DNA of 64,000 nt, from the NCBI RefSeq assembly GCF_014267175.1, contig NZ_JACMTR010000002.1, positions 5,171,501 to 5,235,500 on the forward strand. The letters run 5' to 3'. The position numbers and the translations under genes were made by a program. Positions 1 through 8,240 of the stretch are shown piece by piece. Within the stretch, counting starts at the first letter, position 1; each line of letters starts with the position of its first letter. This DNA comes from Pseudonocardia sp. C8 (GTDB lineage: Bacteria; Actinomycetota; Actinomycetes; Mycobacteriales; Pseudonocardiaceae). The notes beneath the pieces were generated by a model that saw nothing but the letters and a program-made list of their open reading frames with translations, was not told the DNA's origin and searched no databases.

Positions 1-245
1 CGCGGCGCCGGGAGGAAGGTTGCGCGGTCGTCGACATGGAGGCCGCCGCGCTGGTGGCGGCCGCGCGACGGCTCGGCGTGCGGTACGGCCAGCTGTTCCT
101 GGCCGCCGACTCGCTGGCCGGCCCGGAGTGGGAGCACCGCGGCTGGATGACGGCGCGGGCGGCCCGCTCGGGCCTGTTCGACCTGGCCCTCGCCGCGGCC
201 GAGCAGTGGGCCGCGGCACCCGCCACGGCAGGATGGGAGGCATGA
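1..245 (+). CDS. Nucleoside phosphorylase family protein, C-terminal part
   Basis: Only the last ~80 codons are in the window; the open frame starts at base 3 and ends with TGA at 243-245. The visible segment holds the motif VVDMEAAAL (bases 27-53), the ribose/nucleobase-site signature of the purine-nucleoside phosphorylase / uridine phosphorylase / methylthioadenosine nucleosidase superfamily. In that family the Met and Glu contact the ribose. The remainder is Ala-rich helix, as expected for the C-terminus. The substrate cannot be told from this fragment. The stop codon overlaps the start of the next gene (ATGA), which suggests translational coupling. Confidence 0.75.
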   Translation, partial: RRREEGCAVVDMEAAALVAAARRLGVRYGQLFLAADSLAGPEWEHRGWMTARAARSGLFDLALAAAEQWAAAPATAGWEA

Positions 246-607
246 GCGAACCCGTCTTCGACAAGCGCGACCAGCTGGACAAGGTCGCGGCCGGCCTGCT
301 GGAGGGCGAGCGGATCGTCGCGGTGCTCGACGCTGTCGGGGCCGGGACCGGGTTCCTCGGCCTCACCGACCGGCGGGTGGTGCTGCAGGACAACTCGTTC
401 GCCCGGAAGAAGACGGCGATCACCTCGATCCCGTACTCCCGGATCAGCACCGTCTCGTTCGTCGCGGACCGCAACGTGCTGGGCCGGTTCGCGAGCTCCA
501 GCACGATCTCGGTGACGGTCGGGACGCAGTCCTACGAGGTGCAGTTCCGGGGCGACGACAAGGTCAGGCTGGCCCACGACGTCATCCTCGGGCACCTCAC
601 CCGCTGA
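242..607 (+). CDS. Bacterial PH-domain (YokE-like) protein
   Basis: A 121-residue soluble protein with no signal peptide or membrane segment. The pattern of short beta strands (GTGFLGLTDRRVVLQD, then a basic KKTAITSIPYSRISTVSF stretch, then FRGDDKVRLAHDVILGHL as a final helix) fits bacterial pleckstrin-homology-like domains of the YokE/bPH type. Their ligand is usually unknown. The start is the ATG at 242, which overlaps the stop of the phosphorylase gene; a longer in-frame extension from base 20 would run inside that gene and is rejected. Being coupled to a nucleoside phosphorylase gives no clear functional hint. The family call is by fold pattern only. Confidence 0.7.
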   Translation: MSEPVFDKRDQLDKVAAGLLEGERIVAVLDAVGAGTGFLGLTDRRVVLQDNSFARKKTAITSIPYSRISTVSFVADRNVLGRFASSSTISVTVGTQSYEVQFRGDDKVRLAHDVILGHLTR

Positions 608-613
608 ACGGGC

Positions 614-1033
614 TCAGGCGTCGCGCAGGGCGGCGAGGAAGGCGAGCAGGTCGGCGGGCCCCTCGGAGGCGATCGCGTGGACCCGCCGGAGGTCGAGGTC
701 GCCGTAGGCGTGGACCAGGAGGTTGCGGAACGCGGCCGCCCGGGCGAGCCGGTCGGCGAGGCCCTGATCGAGTACGCCGTGCCGCCCGAGGGTCCGGAAC
801 GCGTCACCGTAGGTCGGCGGGGAGCCCAGTCCCAGGGCGACGCAGGACGAGACCGCCATGTCGATGACCACCTGGATCGCCTGCCAGAGATGCAGGACGA
901 CGGCATCGGTCACGTCGGTCATCGGCCTGAGCGCCTCCGGGTCCTCCGGCAGCCGGTCGGCGACCCGGGTCAGGTGCCGCCGGACGGTCGCCGCCCGCTC
1001 GGCGAGGAGCTCCGGACGGATCGCCCCGCTCAC
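614..1033 (-). CDS. hepT: HepT-like toxin (RNase) of MntA/HepT pair
   Basis: A 139-residue, all-helical DUF86/HepT protein. Residues 103-110 read RNLLVHAY, an exact match to the RX4HXY motif that forms the RNase active site in HepT toxins; the Tyr (110) is the residue modified by the partner nucleotidyltransferase. The GTG start at 1033 overlaps the TGA of the upstream mntA gene (GTGA), so the two are almost certainly translated from one message. In characterised systems MntA neutralises HepT by adding AMP groups to this Tyr. Here the motifs of both partners are intact, so the pair looks functional. The longer frame extending to 1093 lies inside mntA and is not used. Confidence 0.85.
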   Translation of the reverse strand: MSGAIRPELLAERAATVRRHLTRVADRLPEDPEALRPMTDVTDAVVLHLWQAIQVVIDMAVSSCVALGLGSPPTYGDAFRTLGRHGVLDQGLADRLARAAAFRNLLVHAYGDLDLRRVHAIASEGPADLLAFLAALRDA

Positions 1034-1413
1034 CGGCCGAGCTCCGCGAGGACCTCGTCCTGGGCCCGGCGGATGACGGGGCCGGCGTCGCACCAGAACG
1101 TGGTCGCGTCGACGACGAACCGCCGGTGGGACCCGGCGGTCTCGTGGATGCAGACGCCGTCCCGCGCCGCCTCGAACCGGAGCAGGGCCGTGGCCCGGGC
1201 GAGGTCGACGAGGTCGACGCGGTTGGTCCCGAGCGCGCTCGCGACCGCGTCGAGAAGACGGGCGGGGTCGACCTCGCCCAGGTAGCCGAGATCCCAGTCC
1301 GAACCGGGATGTGCCTCACCGCGGCTGCGGGAGCCGTGCAGCAGCAGGAGGTCCAGTCCCGGGGTCCGTGCGGCGGCAGCACGCAGGGCGTCGGGCACAT
1401 CCGGGCCGGTCAT
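1030..1413 (-). CDS. mntA: MntA-like nucleotidyltransferase antitoxin
   Basis: A 127-residue minimal nucleotidyltransferase. Residues 27-41 carry the family signature GSX10DXD: G27-S28, ten residues, then D39 and D41, which bind metal and nucleotide. A preceding hydrophobic strand (LDLLLLHG) is typical of the pol-beta fold. It is first in a two-gene operon with hepT, the stop and start sharing 4 bp. The known role is AMPylation, hence inactivation, of the HepT toxin on its active-site Tyr. The start is the ATG at 1413; the long upstream extension to 1860 runs antisense through the flavoprotein gene and is rejected. Biological trigger unknown; it may serve phage defence or simply persist as an addiction module. 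Confidence 0.85.
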   Translation of the reverse strand: MTGPDVPDALRAAAARTPGLDLLLLHGSRSRGEAHPGSDWDLGYLGEVDPARLLDAVASALGTNRVDLVDLARATALLRFEAARDGVCIHETAGSHRRFVVDATTFWCDAGPVIRRAQDEVLAELGR

Positions 1414-1493
1414 GGCCCCACCGTAACGGGACCCGCCGTGACCGGGCGCACGCTCGGCGGCGGGGTCGCGCGTCCGGTTGCGACACTGGTCGC

Positions 1494-2789
1494 ATGACCA
1501 CCGCCTCGCCGCCGAGCACGCCCGCCCCGGAGAGCACGGACGTGCTCGTCGTCGGGGCGGGGCCGGCCGGGTCCGCGGCCGCCGCGTGGGCGGCCCGGCA
1601 CGGGCTGGACGTCGTGCTCGCCGATGCGGCCACGTTCCCCCGGGACAAGGCGTGCGGGGACGGGCTGACCCCGCGGGCGATCGCCGAGCTCCACCGGCTC
1701 GGGCTCGGCGCGTGGGTGGACGGGCACGGCACCAACCACGGGCTGCGCGCGCACGGGTTCGGGCAGGTCCTGGAGCTGCCCTGGCCGGGCGGGTCGCTGC
1801 CGGCGCACGGCTCGGCGATCCCCCGCACCCGGCTCGACGCCGGGATCCGGCAGGCCGCACTCGACTCCGGGGTGACGCCGGTCGAGGGGGCCAAGGCCGT
1901 CGACGTGACCTACGCCGGGGGCCGCGTCGAGTCGGTGACCTTCGCCGACGGCCGGTCGGTGCGGTGCCGGCGGCTCGTCGTCGCCGACGGGGCCCGCTCC
2001 ACGCTGGGCCGGGTGCTCGGCCGCGAATGGCACCAGGACACCGCGTACGGCGTCGCCGCCCGCGGCTACGTCGCCTCCGGCCGGCACGACGACCCGTGGA
2101 TCAGCTCGCACCTGGAGCTGCGCGGCCAGGCCGACGAGGTGCTGGCCGGCTACGGCTGGCTGTTCCCGCTCAACGACGGCCGGGTCAACATCGGCGTCGG
2201 CACCCTCGCGACCGACCGGCGCCCGGCCAACATCAAGCTGCGCGGCCTGATCGAGCACTACGCGGCCGCGCGCCGCGACGACTGGGCGCTCGACGGGAAG
2301 GTCGAGCTCGTCCGCTCGGCGTTGCTGCCGATGGGCGGCGCCGTCTCCGGGGTCGCCGGGCCGAACTGGGCGCTGATCGGCGACGCGGCCGGCTGCGTGA
2401 ACCCGCTCAACGGCGAGGGCATCGACTACGGCCTCGAGACCGGACGGCTGGTGGCCGAGCTGCTCACCGCGGGCGCCGACCTCGCCCGCGCCTGGCCGGC
2501 CACCCTGCGGTCGCACTACGGCCTGGCGTTCTCGATCGCCCGCCGGCTCGCCGGGCTCATCACCATCCCGCGCCTGCTGCCGCTGGCGGGGCCGGTCGGG
2601 ATGCGCTCGCGGGCCCTGATGACGGTCGCGCTGCGGGTGATGGGCAACCTCGTGACCGACGAGGACCGCGACCTCACCGCGCGGGCGTGGCGGGCCGCGG
2701 GGAAGCTGTCGGTGCGGTTCGACGACCGCCCGCCGTTCCCGGCCGCCGACCTGCTGAACCGGGTCGCGGGCCCGTCCGTCGCGGGGTGA
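1494..2789 (+). CDS. Geranylgeranyl-reductase family flavoprotein
   Basis: A 431-residue FAD-dependent oxidoreductase. A dinucleotide-binding GAGPAG motif sits at residues 21-26, followed by the family signature PRDKACGDGLTP, in which the Cys lies in the conserved KxCG context. A second FAD motif GDAAGCVNPLNGEGI is near residue 296. This architecture matches the geranylgeranyl reductase family, which in actinobacteria includes the menaquinone beta-isoprene reductase MenJ; substrate here is an inference. The ATG at 1494 is used; an in-frame upstream extension crosses mntA's promoter. It is divergent from the mntA/hepT operon and its stop is followed immediately by a palindromic repeat. Confidence 0.82.
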   Translation: MTTASPPSTPAPESTDVLVVGAGPAGSAAAAWAARHGLDVVLADAATFPRDKACGDGLTPRAIAELHRLGLGAWVDGHGTNHGLRAHGFGQVLELPWPGGSLPAHGSAIPRTRLDAGIRQAALDSGVTPVEGAKAVDVTYAGGRVESVTFADGRSVRCRRLVVADGARSTLGRVLGREWHQDTAYGVAARGYVASGRHDDPWISSHLELRGQADEVLAGYGWLFPLNDGRVNIGVGTLATDRRPANIKLRGLIEHYAAARRDDWALDGKVELVRSALLPMGGAVSGVAGPNWALIGDAAGCVNPLNGEGIDYGLETGRLVAELLTAGADLARAWPATLRSHYGLAFSIARRLAGLITIPRLLPLAGPVGMRSRALMTVALRVMGNLVTDEDRDLTARAWRAAGKLSVRFDDRPPFPAADLLNRVAGPSVAG

Positions 2790-2848
2790 TCGACCGTTGT
2801 GGAGTGCGGCGTTCGCGAAACGAGCGCCACACTCCACAACGGGTGATC
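2788..2848. repeat. Palindromic repeat family A, copy 1
   Basis: Starting at the stop codon of the preceding gene, GTTGTGGAGTG (2796-2806) pairs with CACTCCACAAC (2830-2840). Inside this, after one C/A mismatch, GGCG pairs with CGCC; the whole is flanked by GATC on both sides (2788-2791 and 2845-2848). A second, more perfect copy with the same arm sequence and the same GATC flanks lies at 11379-11439. No U-run follows, so it may be a rho-independent-like structure of the high-GC type, a REP-like element, or both. Confidence 0.75.
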
Positions 2849-2984
2849 ACGCGTCCCGCCCGCGTGCCGTCCGGATCAGCGCGGTGGCGGTGGCGGTACG
2901 GTCGGCCGACCTTTCCGCCACCAGGCGGACGGCCGGCTCCCGCTTGCCGCGGACCGGCCGGGACACCGACCACCGGGAGGGCCC

Positions 2985-4592
2985 GTGCAGCGGGGGGACG
3001 ATCAGGACCGCACCCGCCGGGGGACGCCCGGTCCGTGGCAGACCGGGAACCACCGGCGGGGATCCGTCCGCGCCGACGAGAACCCGAGGAACCGCCCCGG
3101 ACAGCCGGGCCCGCCCGGGCCCGCCCCGCACGGTGCCCCGCCGGCACCGGGCTCGCGGCCGGGCCACCCACCGCCCCCGGGCGCGCCGCACGGCCCGCCG
3201 CCGCACGGTGCTCCGCGCGGCGGCCCGGCCGCCGGTGCGCAGCACGGCGGCCCGCCGGACGGCACCCGCCGGATGGGTCCGGGCGAGGACGCGACCCGGC
3301 ACGTCGGTCCGCCGCCGACCGCCGCCTACGGCCCGCCGCGGCAGCACCGCCCGGACGCGACCCGGATGATGCCCGCCCCGGTCACCGAGCCTGAGCTGCT
3401 CGGCGGCCGCTACCGCCTGGAGGGCCTGATCGGCCAGGGCGGGATGGCCGACGTCCACCGCGCCACCGACACCCGGCTCAACCGGCCGGTCGCGGTCAAG
3501 ATCTTCGGCGCGGCCGACGACCCGACCGCCGACCAGCGGTTCGAGCAGGAGGCGCAGGTCATGGCGAACCTGCGCCACCCGGGTCTGGTCGCCGTGCACG
3601 ACTTCGCCGTCGAACCGCAGCGGGCCTACCTGGTGATGGAGCTGGTCGACGGCCCGTCGCTCAAGGCCGTGATCGCGGCCGAGGACCTGCCGCCCGAGGA
3701 GATCCGCCGGATCGGCGCCGAGGTCGCCCGGACCCTCGACTACGTGCACGGCCAGGGCGTCACCCACCGGGACGTGAAGCCGTCGAACATCCTGATCGAC
3801 GCCGAGGGCCGGGCCCGGCTCGCCGACTTCGGCATCGCCGCGCTGCTCGGCGCCGACGGCCACACGGCGGCCGGCGAGATCCTCGGGACGCCCGCGTACC
3901 TGTCCCCCGAGCAGGTGCAGGGCCGGGACGTCGGCCCGCCGACCGACGTGTACGCGCTCGGCCTGGTGCTGCTGGAGGCCTGGACCGGCCGGCAGGAGTA
4001 CCAGGGCGAGGGGCTGCAGGGCGCCGCCGAGCGCGTGCACCGCGCGCCGGTCGTGCCCTCCGACGTCCCGGAGCCGCTGCGGTCGGCGATCACCGAGGCC
4101 ACCGCCACCGACCCGCGGCGGCGCCTGGACGCCGGCCGGGTCGCCGAGATGCTCGCCGCCGCCCCGGCACCCGTCGCCCCCGAACCCGAGCCGGAACGCG
4201 AGGATCTCGGCTCCTCGGGCGCCGGGAAGTGGATCGCGATCGGCGCGTTCCTGGTGGCGTTGCTGGTGCTGCTGATCGGGTACCTGCTGTTCGGCGGGGA
4301 CGACTCGCAGACCCAGGCCCCGCCCCCGACCACCGAGTCGAGCGCGCCCGCGACGACCGAGGCGCCGCCGTCCGAGGAGGGGGGCGGTGGTGGCGGGTTC
4401 CCGATCCCCTCGCTGCCGTCGAACATCCCGACCGAGCTGCCGTCGCTGCCGTCGAACATCCCGACCCAGCTGCCCTCGCTCCCGTCGAACCTCCCGGACC
4501 CGGGCGAGATCGGGCAGGACGCGCAGGGCTGGTGGAGCACGCTGCAGGACTGGTGGTCGACCGTCTCCGGCGGCGGGAGCGGCGGGAACTGA
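2985..4592 (+). CDS. Transmembrane Ser/Thr protein kinase (PknB-like, no PASTA)
   Basis: A 535-residue Hanks-type kinase. Residues 1-135 are a Pro/Gly/His/Arg-rich disordered tail. The kinase domain begins with the Gly-rich loop GQGGMADV, has the VAVK lysine, a catalytic loop HRDVKPSN (H261-R262-D263), DFG, and an APE-like SPEQ. One membrane helix lies at about 414-436. The outer region of about 100 residues has no PASTA repeat; it is a Thr/Ser/Pro and Gly linker followed by three near-repeats of LPSLPSNIPT type and a Trp-rich end (WWSTLQDWWSTVSG). The GTG at 2985 has GGGAGG upstream. The domain is expected to sense something outside and phosphorylate cytoplasmic targets. Confidence 0.9.
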   Translation: MQRGDDQDRTRRGTPGPWQTGNHRRGSVRADENPRNRPGQPGPPGPAPHGAPPAPGSRPGHPPPPGAPHGPPPHGAPRGGPAAGAQHGGPPDGTRRMGPGEDATRHVGPPPTAAYGPPRQHRPDATRMMPAPVTEPELLGGRYRLEGLIGQGGMADVHRATDTRLNRPVAVKIFGAADDPTADQRFEQEAQVMANLRHPGLVAVHDFAVEPQRAYLVMELVDGPSLKAVIAAEDLPPEEIRRIGAEVARTLDYVHGQGVTHRDVKPSNILIDAEGRARLADFGIAALLGADGHTAAGEILGTPAYLSPEQVQGRDVGPPTDVYALGLVLLEAWTGRQEYQGEGLQGAAERVHRAPVVPSDVPEPLRSAITEATATDPRRRLDAGRVAEMLAAAPAPVAPEPEPEREDLGSSGAGKWIAIGAFLVALLVLLIGYLLFGGDDSQTQAPPPTTESSAPATTEAPPSEEGGGGGGFPIPSLPSNIPTELPSLPSNIPTQLPSLPSNLPDPGEIGQDAQGWWSTLQDWWSTVSGGGSGGN

Positions 4593-4717
4593 CCCCCGCG
4601 GTGGTGTCCGCTACCCGGGGCGGCGTGCGTCCCGGGTCATCGGGGACCATCGTGGGGAGAGCGCGGGCCGGCCCGATGTGACCGGCGCGCCCGGTTCGAC
4701 CTGCGGAGGAGCCACCG

Positions 4718-6751
4718 GTGAGCGCGAGCACGGAGCCGGCAGCGGCACAGGGACCGCGGCCGGACGACGCCCCGGTCGCGGTGCGACGCGACCGCCGGGC
4801 GCTCGCCACGGCGGCGACCGTGCTGCTGGTGGCGGTCTGCGGCGGGGTCGCCGTCGCGGCCGCCCTCGGCGACGACGGCTTCTGGCGGCAGGGCGGCCTG
4901 CCCGTCCCCGCCGACGGGGTCCGGATCGCCGGGCTCCTGGCCCGGGTCGCCGCGGTGGCCGGGACGGCGCTGGCCGCGGGCTCGCTGCTGGTGGCCGGGT
5001 TCGTCGCCGCGCCGCAGCCGTCCGGGACGGTGGACGTGCACGGCTACCGGGCGGTGCGCCGCGGTGCGCTCGCCGCGCTGCTCGGCGGGGTCGCCGCGAT
5101 CGCGACCGGCTGGCTGTCGGTCGCCGAGACCACCGGCACCGGGCTCGGTGACCTGGCCGGGGCCGGCCCGTTCGGCTGGCTCGGCGCGGCGGCCACGCTC
5201 GAGGAGCCGATGGGCTGGACGGTCGCCGGGGTCCTGCTGCTCGCGGTCTCCGCCGGTGCGGCGGTCGCGCTCGGCTGGCGCACCGCGGCCGCGCTGGGCC
5301 TGGTCGCGGCGGCGACCGCCGTCGTCCCCGCGGCGGTGCACCCGGCCGCCACCGGCATGGCGCACGACTGGAGCGGCGACGGCGTGATGCTGCGGTCCGC
5401 CGCCGGGGTCGTGTTCCTCGGCGTGGCCTGCGCGCTGGCCGCGTACCGGCTCCACGGCGGGACCCTCGCCGGGGCGCCCGGCCGCCGGGGCCGCGCGCTG
5501 CTGGCCGGGTCCGGATCGCTGTACCTGGTCGGGGAGGCCGTGTTCCAGGCCGTCGCGTTCTGGGGCGGGCCGCTCACCGGCTCGGCCTACGTCCGCGCGG
5601 TGGCCGGGTCCGCGGTGCTGCTGGTGCTGCTCGTCGCCGGAACCGGGCTGCTCGCGCGGGTCCTGTCCGCCGCCCCGGACGGCCGTGGCGCGACCCGGCT
5701 GCTCGCCGCGCTGGCGGTGGGTTGCGGGCTGGTCGCGGCGCTGGGCGTCGCCGGGACCCGGCTGGTCCCGCCCCGGTTCGTCGCCCGCTCCGACTCCGCG
5801 CTGGAGACGCTGATCGGCTGGGACGTCACGCGGCCGTTCTCCGCGCTGACCCTGCTCACCGAGTGGCGCTGGAACATCCTGTTCGGCACCGGCGCGCTGC
5901 TGCTGGCCGGGCTCTACGCGGCCGGGGTACGGCGGCTCGCCGCCCGCGACGTCCGCTGGCCGACCGGGCGGACCTGGGCCTGGATGCTGGGCTGCGCGGC
6001 CCTGCTGCTCTCGACGTCGTCCGGGCTGGGCTTCTACTCCCCGGCCATGTTCAGCGTCCACATGATCAGCCACATGACGCTGAACATGCTCACCCCGATC
6101 CTGCTCGCGCTGGGCGGCCCGGTGACGCTGGCGTTGCGGGTGCTGCGCCCGGCCGGCCGCGGCAACCCGCCGGGGCCCCGGGAGTGGCTGCTCGCCGCCG
6201 TGCACTCGCCGGTGGCCCGGGTGCTCACCCACCCGGCGTGCGCCGCGGTCCTGTTCGTGGGCTCGTTCTACGTCCTGTACTTCACGCCGCTGTTCGACGT
6301 CGCGTTGCGGTTCCACTGGACGCACCAGCTGATGAACGTGCACTTCGTGCTCGTCGGCTACCTGTTCTTCTGGCCGCTGATCGGCGTCGACGCGAGCCCG
6401 CACCGGCTGCCGCACCTGGGCCGGCTCGCGTTGCTGCTGGCGACGATGCCGTTCCACGCGTTCTTCGGGATCGCGGTGATGAGCTCGTCGGCCGTGCTGG
6501 GGCGCGACTTCTACGGCCAGGTCGGCCTGCCGTGGCTGGACCTGCTCGACGACCAGAAGGTCGGCGGCGGGATCGCCTGGGCCACCGGCGAGATCCCGAT
6601 GCTGCTGGTGATGGTGGCGCTCGTGGTCCAGTGGTCCCGGGACGACTCCCGCGAGGCCGCCCGCAAGGACCGGCAGGCCGAGCGGGACGACGACGCCGAG
6701 CTGCGGGCGTACAACGCGATGCTGGACCGGCTGCGCCGCGGCGGCGGCTGA
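4718..6751 (+). CDS. Fused copper-resistance CopD / cytochrome oxidase assembly CtaG membrane protein
   Basis: A 677-residue polytopic protein with roughly 16 hydrophobic segments. The N-terminal half (about 30-330) matches the CopD-type copper import family. The C-terminal half (about 370-650) matches Caa3-type CtaG, with His/Met-rich helices such as HMISHMTLNML, HQLMNVHF and MPFHAFFG that could carry copper. The fused arrangement is common in actinobacteria and is thought to deliver copper for assembly of cytochrome oxidase. The start is the GTG at 4718 behind GGAGGA. A CopA-type ATPase and a DsbA-like thioredoxin lie 2-4 kb downstream, supporting a copper/respiration role. Confidence 0.85.
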   Translation: MSASTEPAAAQGPRPDDAPVAVRRDRRALATAATVLLVAVCGGVAVAAALGDDGFWRQGGLPVPADGVRIAGLLARVAAVAGTALAAGSLLVAGFVAAPQPSGTVDVHGYRAVRRGALAALLGGVAAIATGWLSVAETTGTGLGDLAGAGPFGWLGAAATLEEPMGWTVAGVLLLAVSAGAAVALGWRTAAALGLVAAATAVVPAAVHPAATGMAHDWSGDGVMLRSAAGVVFLGVACALAAYRLHGGTLAGAPGRRGRALLAGSGSLYLVGEAVFQAVAFWGGPLTGSAYVRAVAGSAVLLVLLVAGTGLLARVLSAAPDGRGATRLLAALAVGCGLVAALGVAGTRLVPPRFVARSDSALETLIGWDVTRPFSALTLLTEWRWNILFGTGALLLAGLYAAGVRRLAARDVRWPTGRTWAWMLGCAALLLSTSSGLGFYSPAMFSVHMISHMTLNMLTPILLALGGPVTLALRVLRPAGRGNPPGPREWLLAAVHSPVARVLTHPACAAVLFVGSFYVLYFTPLFDVALRFHWTHQLMNVHFVLVGYLFFWPLIGVDASPHRLPHLGRLALLLATMPFHAFFGIAVMSSSAVLGRDFYGQVGLPWLDLLDDQKVGGGIAWATGEIPMLLVMVALVVQWSRDDSREAARKDRQAERDDDAELRAYNAMLDRLRRGGG

Positions 6752-6759
6752 CCCGCGGA

Positions 6760-7560
6760 TCAGCCCGTGGCGGCCACGGCCCCGGCGAGCCAGGCCGACC
6801 AGGCCTCCCGCTCCCGGTCCCGCACCTCGGGACCGTGCTCGCCGTAGAGGTGCCAGCCGACGACCGCCCAGGCCCCGCCGTAGCGGATCGTGGCGACCTC
6901 GGCGATGCCGGGGCAGGGCTGCACGGTCCGGACGACCACGGAGTCGTCGTCACGGTGCTCGACGACCCCGGACAACGCGGGCGCGGGTGGCGCGGTGGTG
7001 ATCTCGTCGCCGGGCCGGGCGGACCGCAGGCCGGCCGCGGCGAGCACGTCGCCGGCGTCGTCGGGCAGCTGGTGCGTCACCCACAGGGTCGTCACCGGGA
7101 GCCCGGCGAAGTGGGCCTGGTAGAGGTACAGGTTGCGCAGCGCACCGGTCCAGCCCCGGCGGGTCCCGTCGATGACGTCGTGCCACGCGTCGCCGCCGGC
7201 GAGGAACCCCGACGAGAGCCGGACCACGCAGGTGTCCCCGGAGACGGCCTCCACCAGGATCTCGGTGTTCCAGGTGGGGACCGGGGTGTCCGGGCCCTGC
7301 CAGCCGGCCTCGTCGTAGGCGATCCGGTGCGGCGGCTCCCAGGCCGTGACCACGCCCTCGGAGTCGCCGAAGTCGCCGTGGTGGGTGACGATGCGGCCGC
7401 CCTCGCGGGGCTCGACCTCGGCGGGCACGAACCAGGCCTCCACGCCCGGACCGGTCGCGATGAGCTCCCAGATCCGGTCGGGCGTCCCGGGGACCTCGAC
7501 CTCGACGACCGCGCGGTAGCGGCCGTCCTCGTCGTCGGTGAAGGCGCGGATCTCAGGCAT
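6760..7560 (-). CDS. SRPBCC (START-like) domain protein
   Basis: A 266-residue cytoplasmic protein. The first ~150 residues have the AHSA1/SRPBCC pattern: a beta strand VVEVEVPGTPDRIWELIATGPGVEAWFVP, then VEPREGGRIVTHHGDFG and a C-terminal helix GWTGALRNLYLYQAHF. This fold forms a cavity for hydrophobic ligands. The remaining ~110 residues look like a second, shorter alpha/beta unit. The ATG at 7560 lies 8 bp inside the upstream ArsR-type gene, so the two are co-translated. ArsR-SRPBCC pairs are a recurrent actinobacterial arrangement, the regulator probably controlling the pair; ligand and reaction are unknown. Confidence 0.8.
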   Translation of the reverse strand: MPEIRAFTDDEDGRYRAVVEVEVPGTPDRIWELIATGPGVEAWFVPAEVEPREGGRIVTHHGDFGDSEGVVTAWEPPHRIAYDEAGWQGPDTPVPTWNTEILVEAVSGDTCVVRLSSGFLAGGDAWHDVIDGTRRGWTGALRNLYLYQAHFAGLPVTTLWVTHQLPDDAGDVLAAAGLRSARPGDEITTAPPAPALSGVVEHRDDDSVVVRTVQPCPGIAEVATIRYGGAWAVVGWHLYGEHGPEVRDREREAWSAWLAGAVAATG

Positions 7561-8167
7561 CGGGCTGCTCCTCACGGTCGTGCACGAGTAGTGGGTAGGC
7601 CCCGACGACGAGGCGGTGCCGGCGGCCGCCGGGGGTCCGCTCGTCGTGGTGGCGGGCGACGACACCGGTGACGGCGTCGGCGAGGTCGCGGGCGAACGCG
7701 GCCCGCGCGTCGGGCGTGGCGAAGGTGATCTCGACGTCGAGGGTGAACGTCTCTGCGCGGGCCCCGGTGGCGCGCGACCGGCGCAGCAGCGCGCCGACCT
7801 CGCGCAGCGCCCGCCCGGCGACGGCCGCCAGGTACGCCGCGGACAGCCGGTCCGGGCGGCGGTCCGGCCCGCCCGAGCCGGCCGGCCCGAGCGCCTCCGG
7901 CGAGACCAGGTAGGCCCGCGCGGTCGCGACGAGCAGCCGCTCGGTGAGGCCGCCCCAGCGGCGCTCACCGGCGCCCTCGACGAGCCCGTGCTCCTCGAGG
8001 CGGCGGACGTGGTAGTTCACCCGCTGCCGCGGAAGGTCCAGTGCCCGGGCGAGCTCGCTGGCCGAGCGCGGCTCGGCCAGCTCGGCGAGCAGCCGGGAGC
8101 GGGTCGGGTCGAGGGCCGCGATCGCCGCCCCGGAAGTGGCGATGACGTCGACGGCATCGGTGGGCAC
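7553..8167 (-). CDS. ArsR-type winged-helix transcriptional regulator
   Basis: A 204-residue regulator. Residues ~18-65 form a winged helix: DPTRSRLLAELAEPRSASELARAL then LPRQRVNYHVRRLEEHGLVE. The C-terminal part resembles a ligand or dimer domain (ETFTLDVEITFATPDARAAF, then a basic HHDERTPGGRRHRLVVGAYPL strand), as in regulators paired with SRPBCC genes. No clear metal-binding Cys cluster is visible, so metal sensing is not supported. The GTG at 8167 is the start. A perfect 9-bp inverted repeat at 8180-8205 sits just upstream and is the probable autoregulatory operator. Its 3' end overlaps the SRPBCC gene. Confidence 0.8.
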   Translation of the reverse strand: MPTDAVDVIATSGAAIAALDPTRSRLLAELAEPRSASELARALDLPRQRVNYHVRRLEEHGLVEGAGERRWGGLTERLLVATARAYLVSPEALGPAGSGGPDRRPDRLSAAYLAAVAGRALREVGALLRRSRATGARAETFTLDVEITFATPDARAAFARDLADAVTGVVARHHDERTPGGRRHRLVVGAYPLLVHDREEQPDA

Positions 8168-8179
8168 GCGCCCAGGACA

Positions 8180-8205
8180 GCATTGACAGGATTTTTTGTC
8201 AATGC
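8180..8205 (-). promoter_or_regulatory. Probable ArsR-type operator/promoter
   Basis: GCATTGACA (8180-8188), an 8-base A/T-rich spacer, then TGTCAATGC (8197-8205): a perfect 9-bp inverted repeat in an otherwise very GC-rich region. On the minus strand TTGACA (8202-8197) could be the -35 box of the regulator gene, putting the start of transcription close to the GTG at 8167. A repressor bound here would cover its own promoter. Confidence 0.55.
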
Positions 8206-8240
8206 GGGTTCGGCACGCTGCGAGCGGGGGAACCGGAGGA

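Noticed and set aside
4637..6457. 606-codon minus-strand open frame
   Set aside because: Shadow of the CopD-CtaG gene, low complexity.
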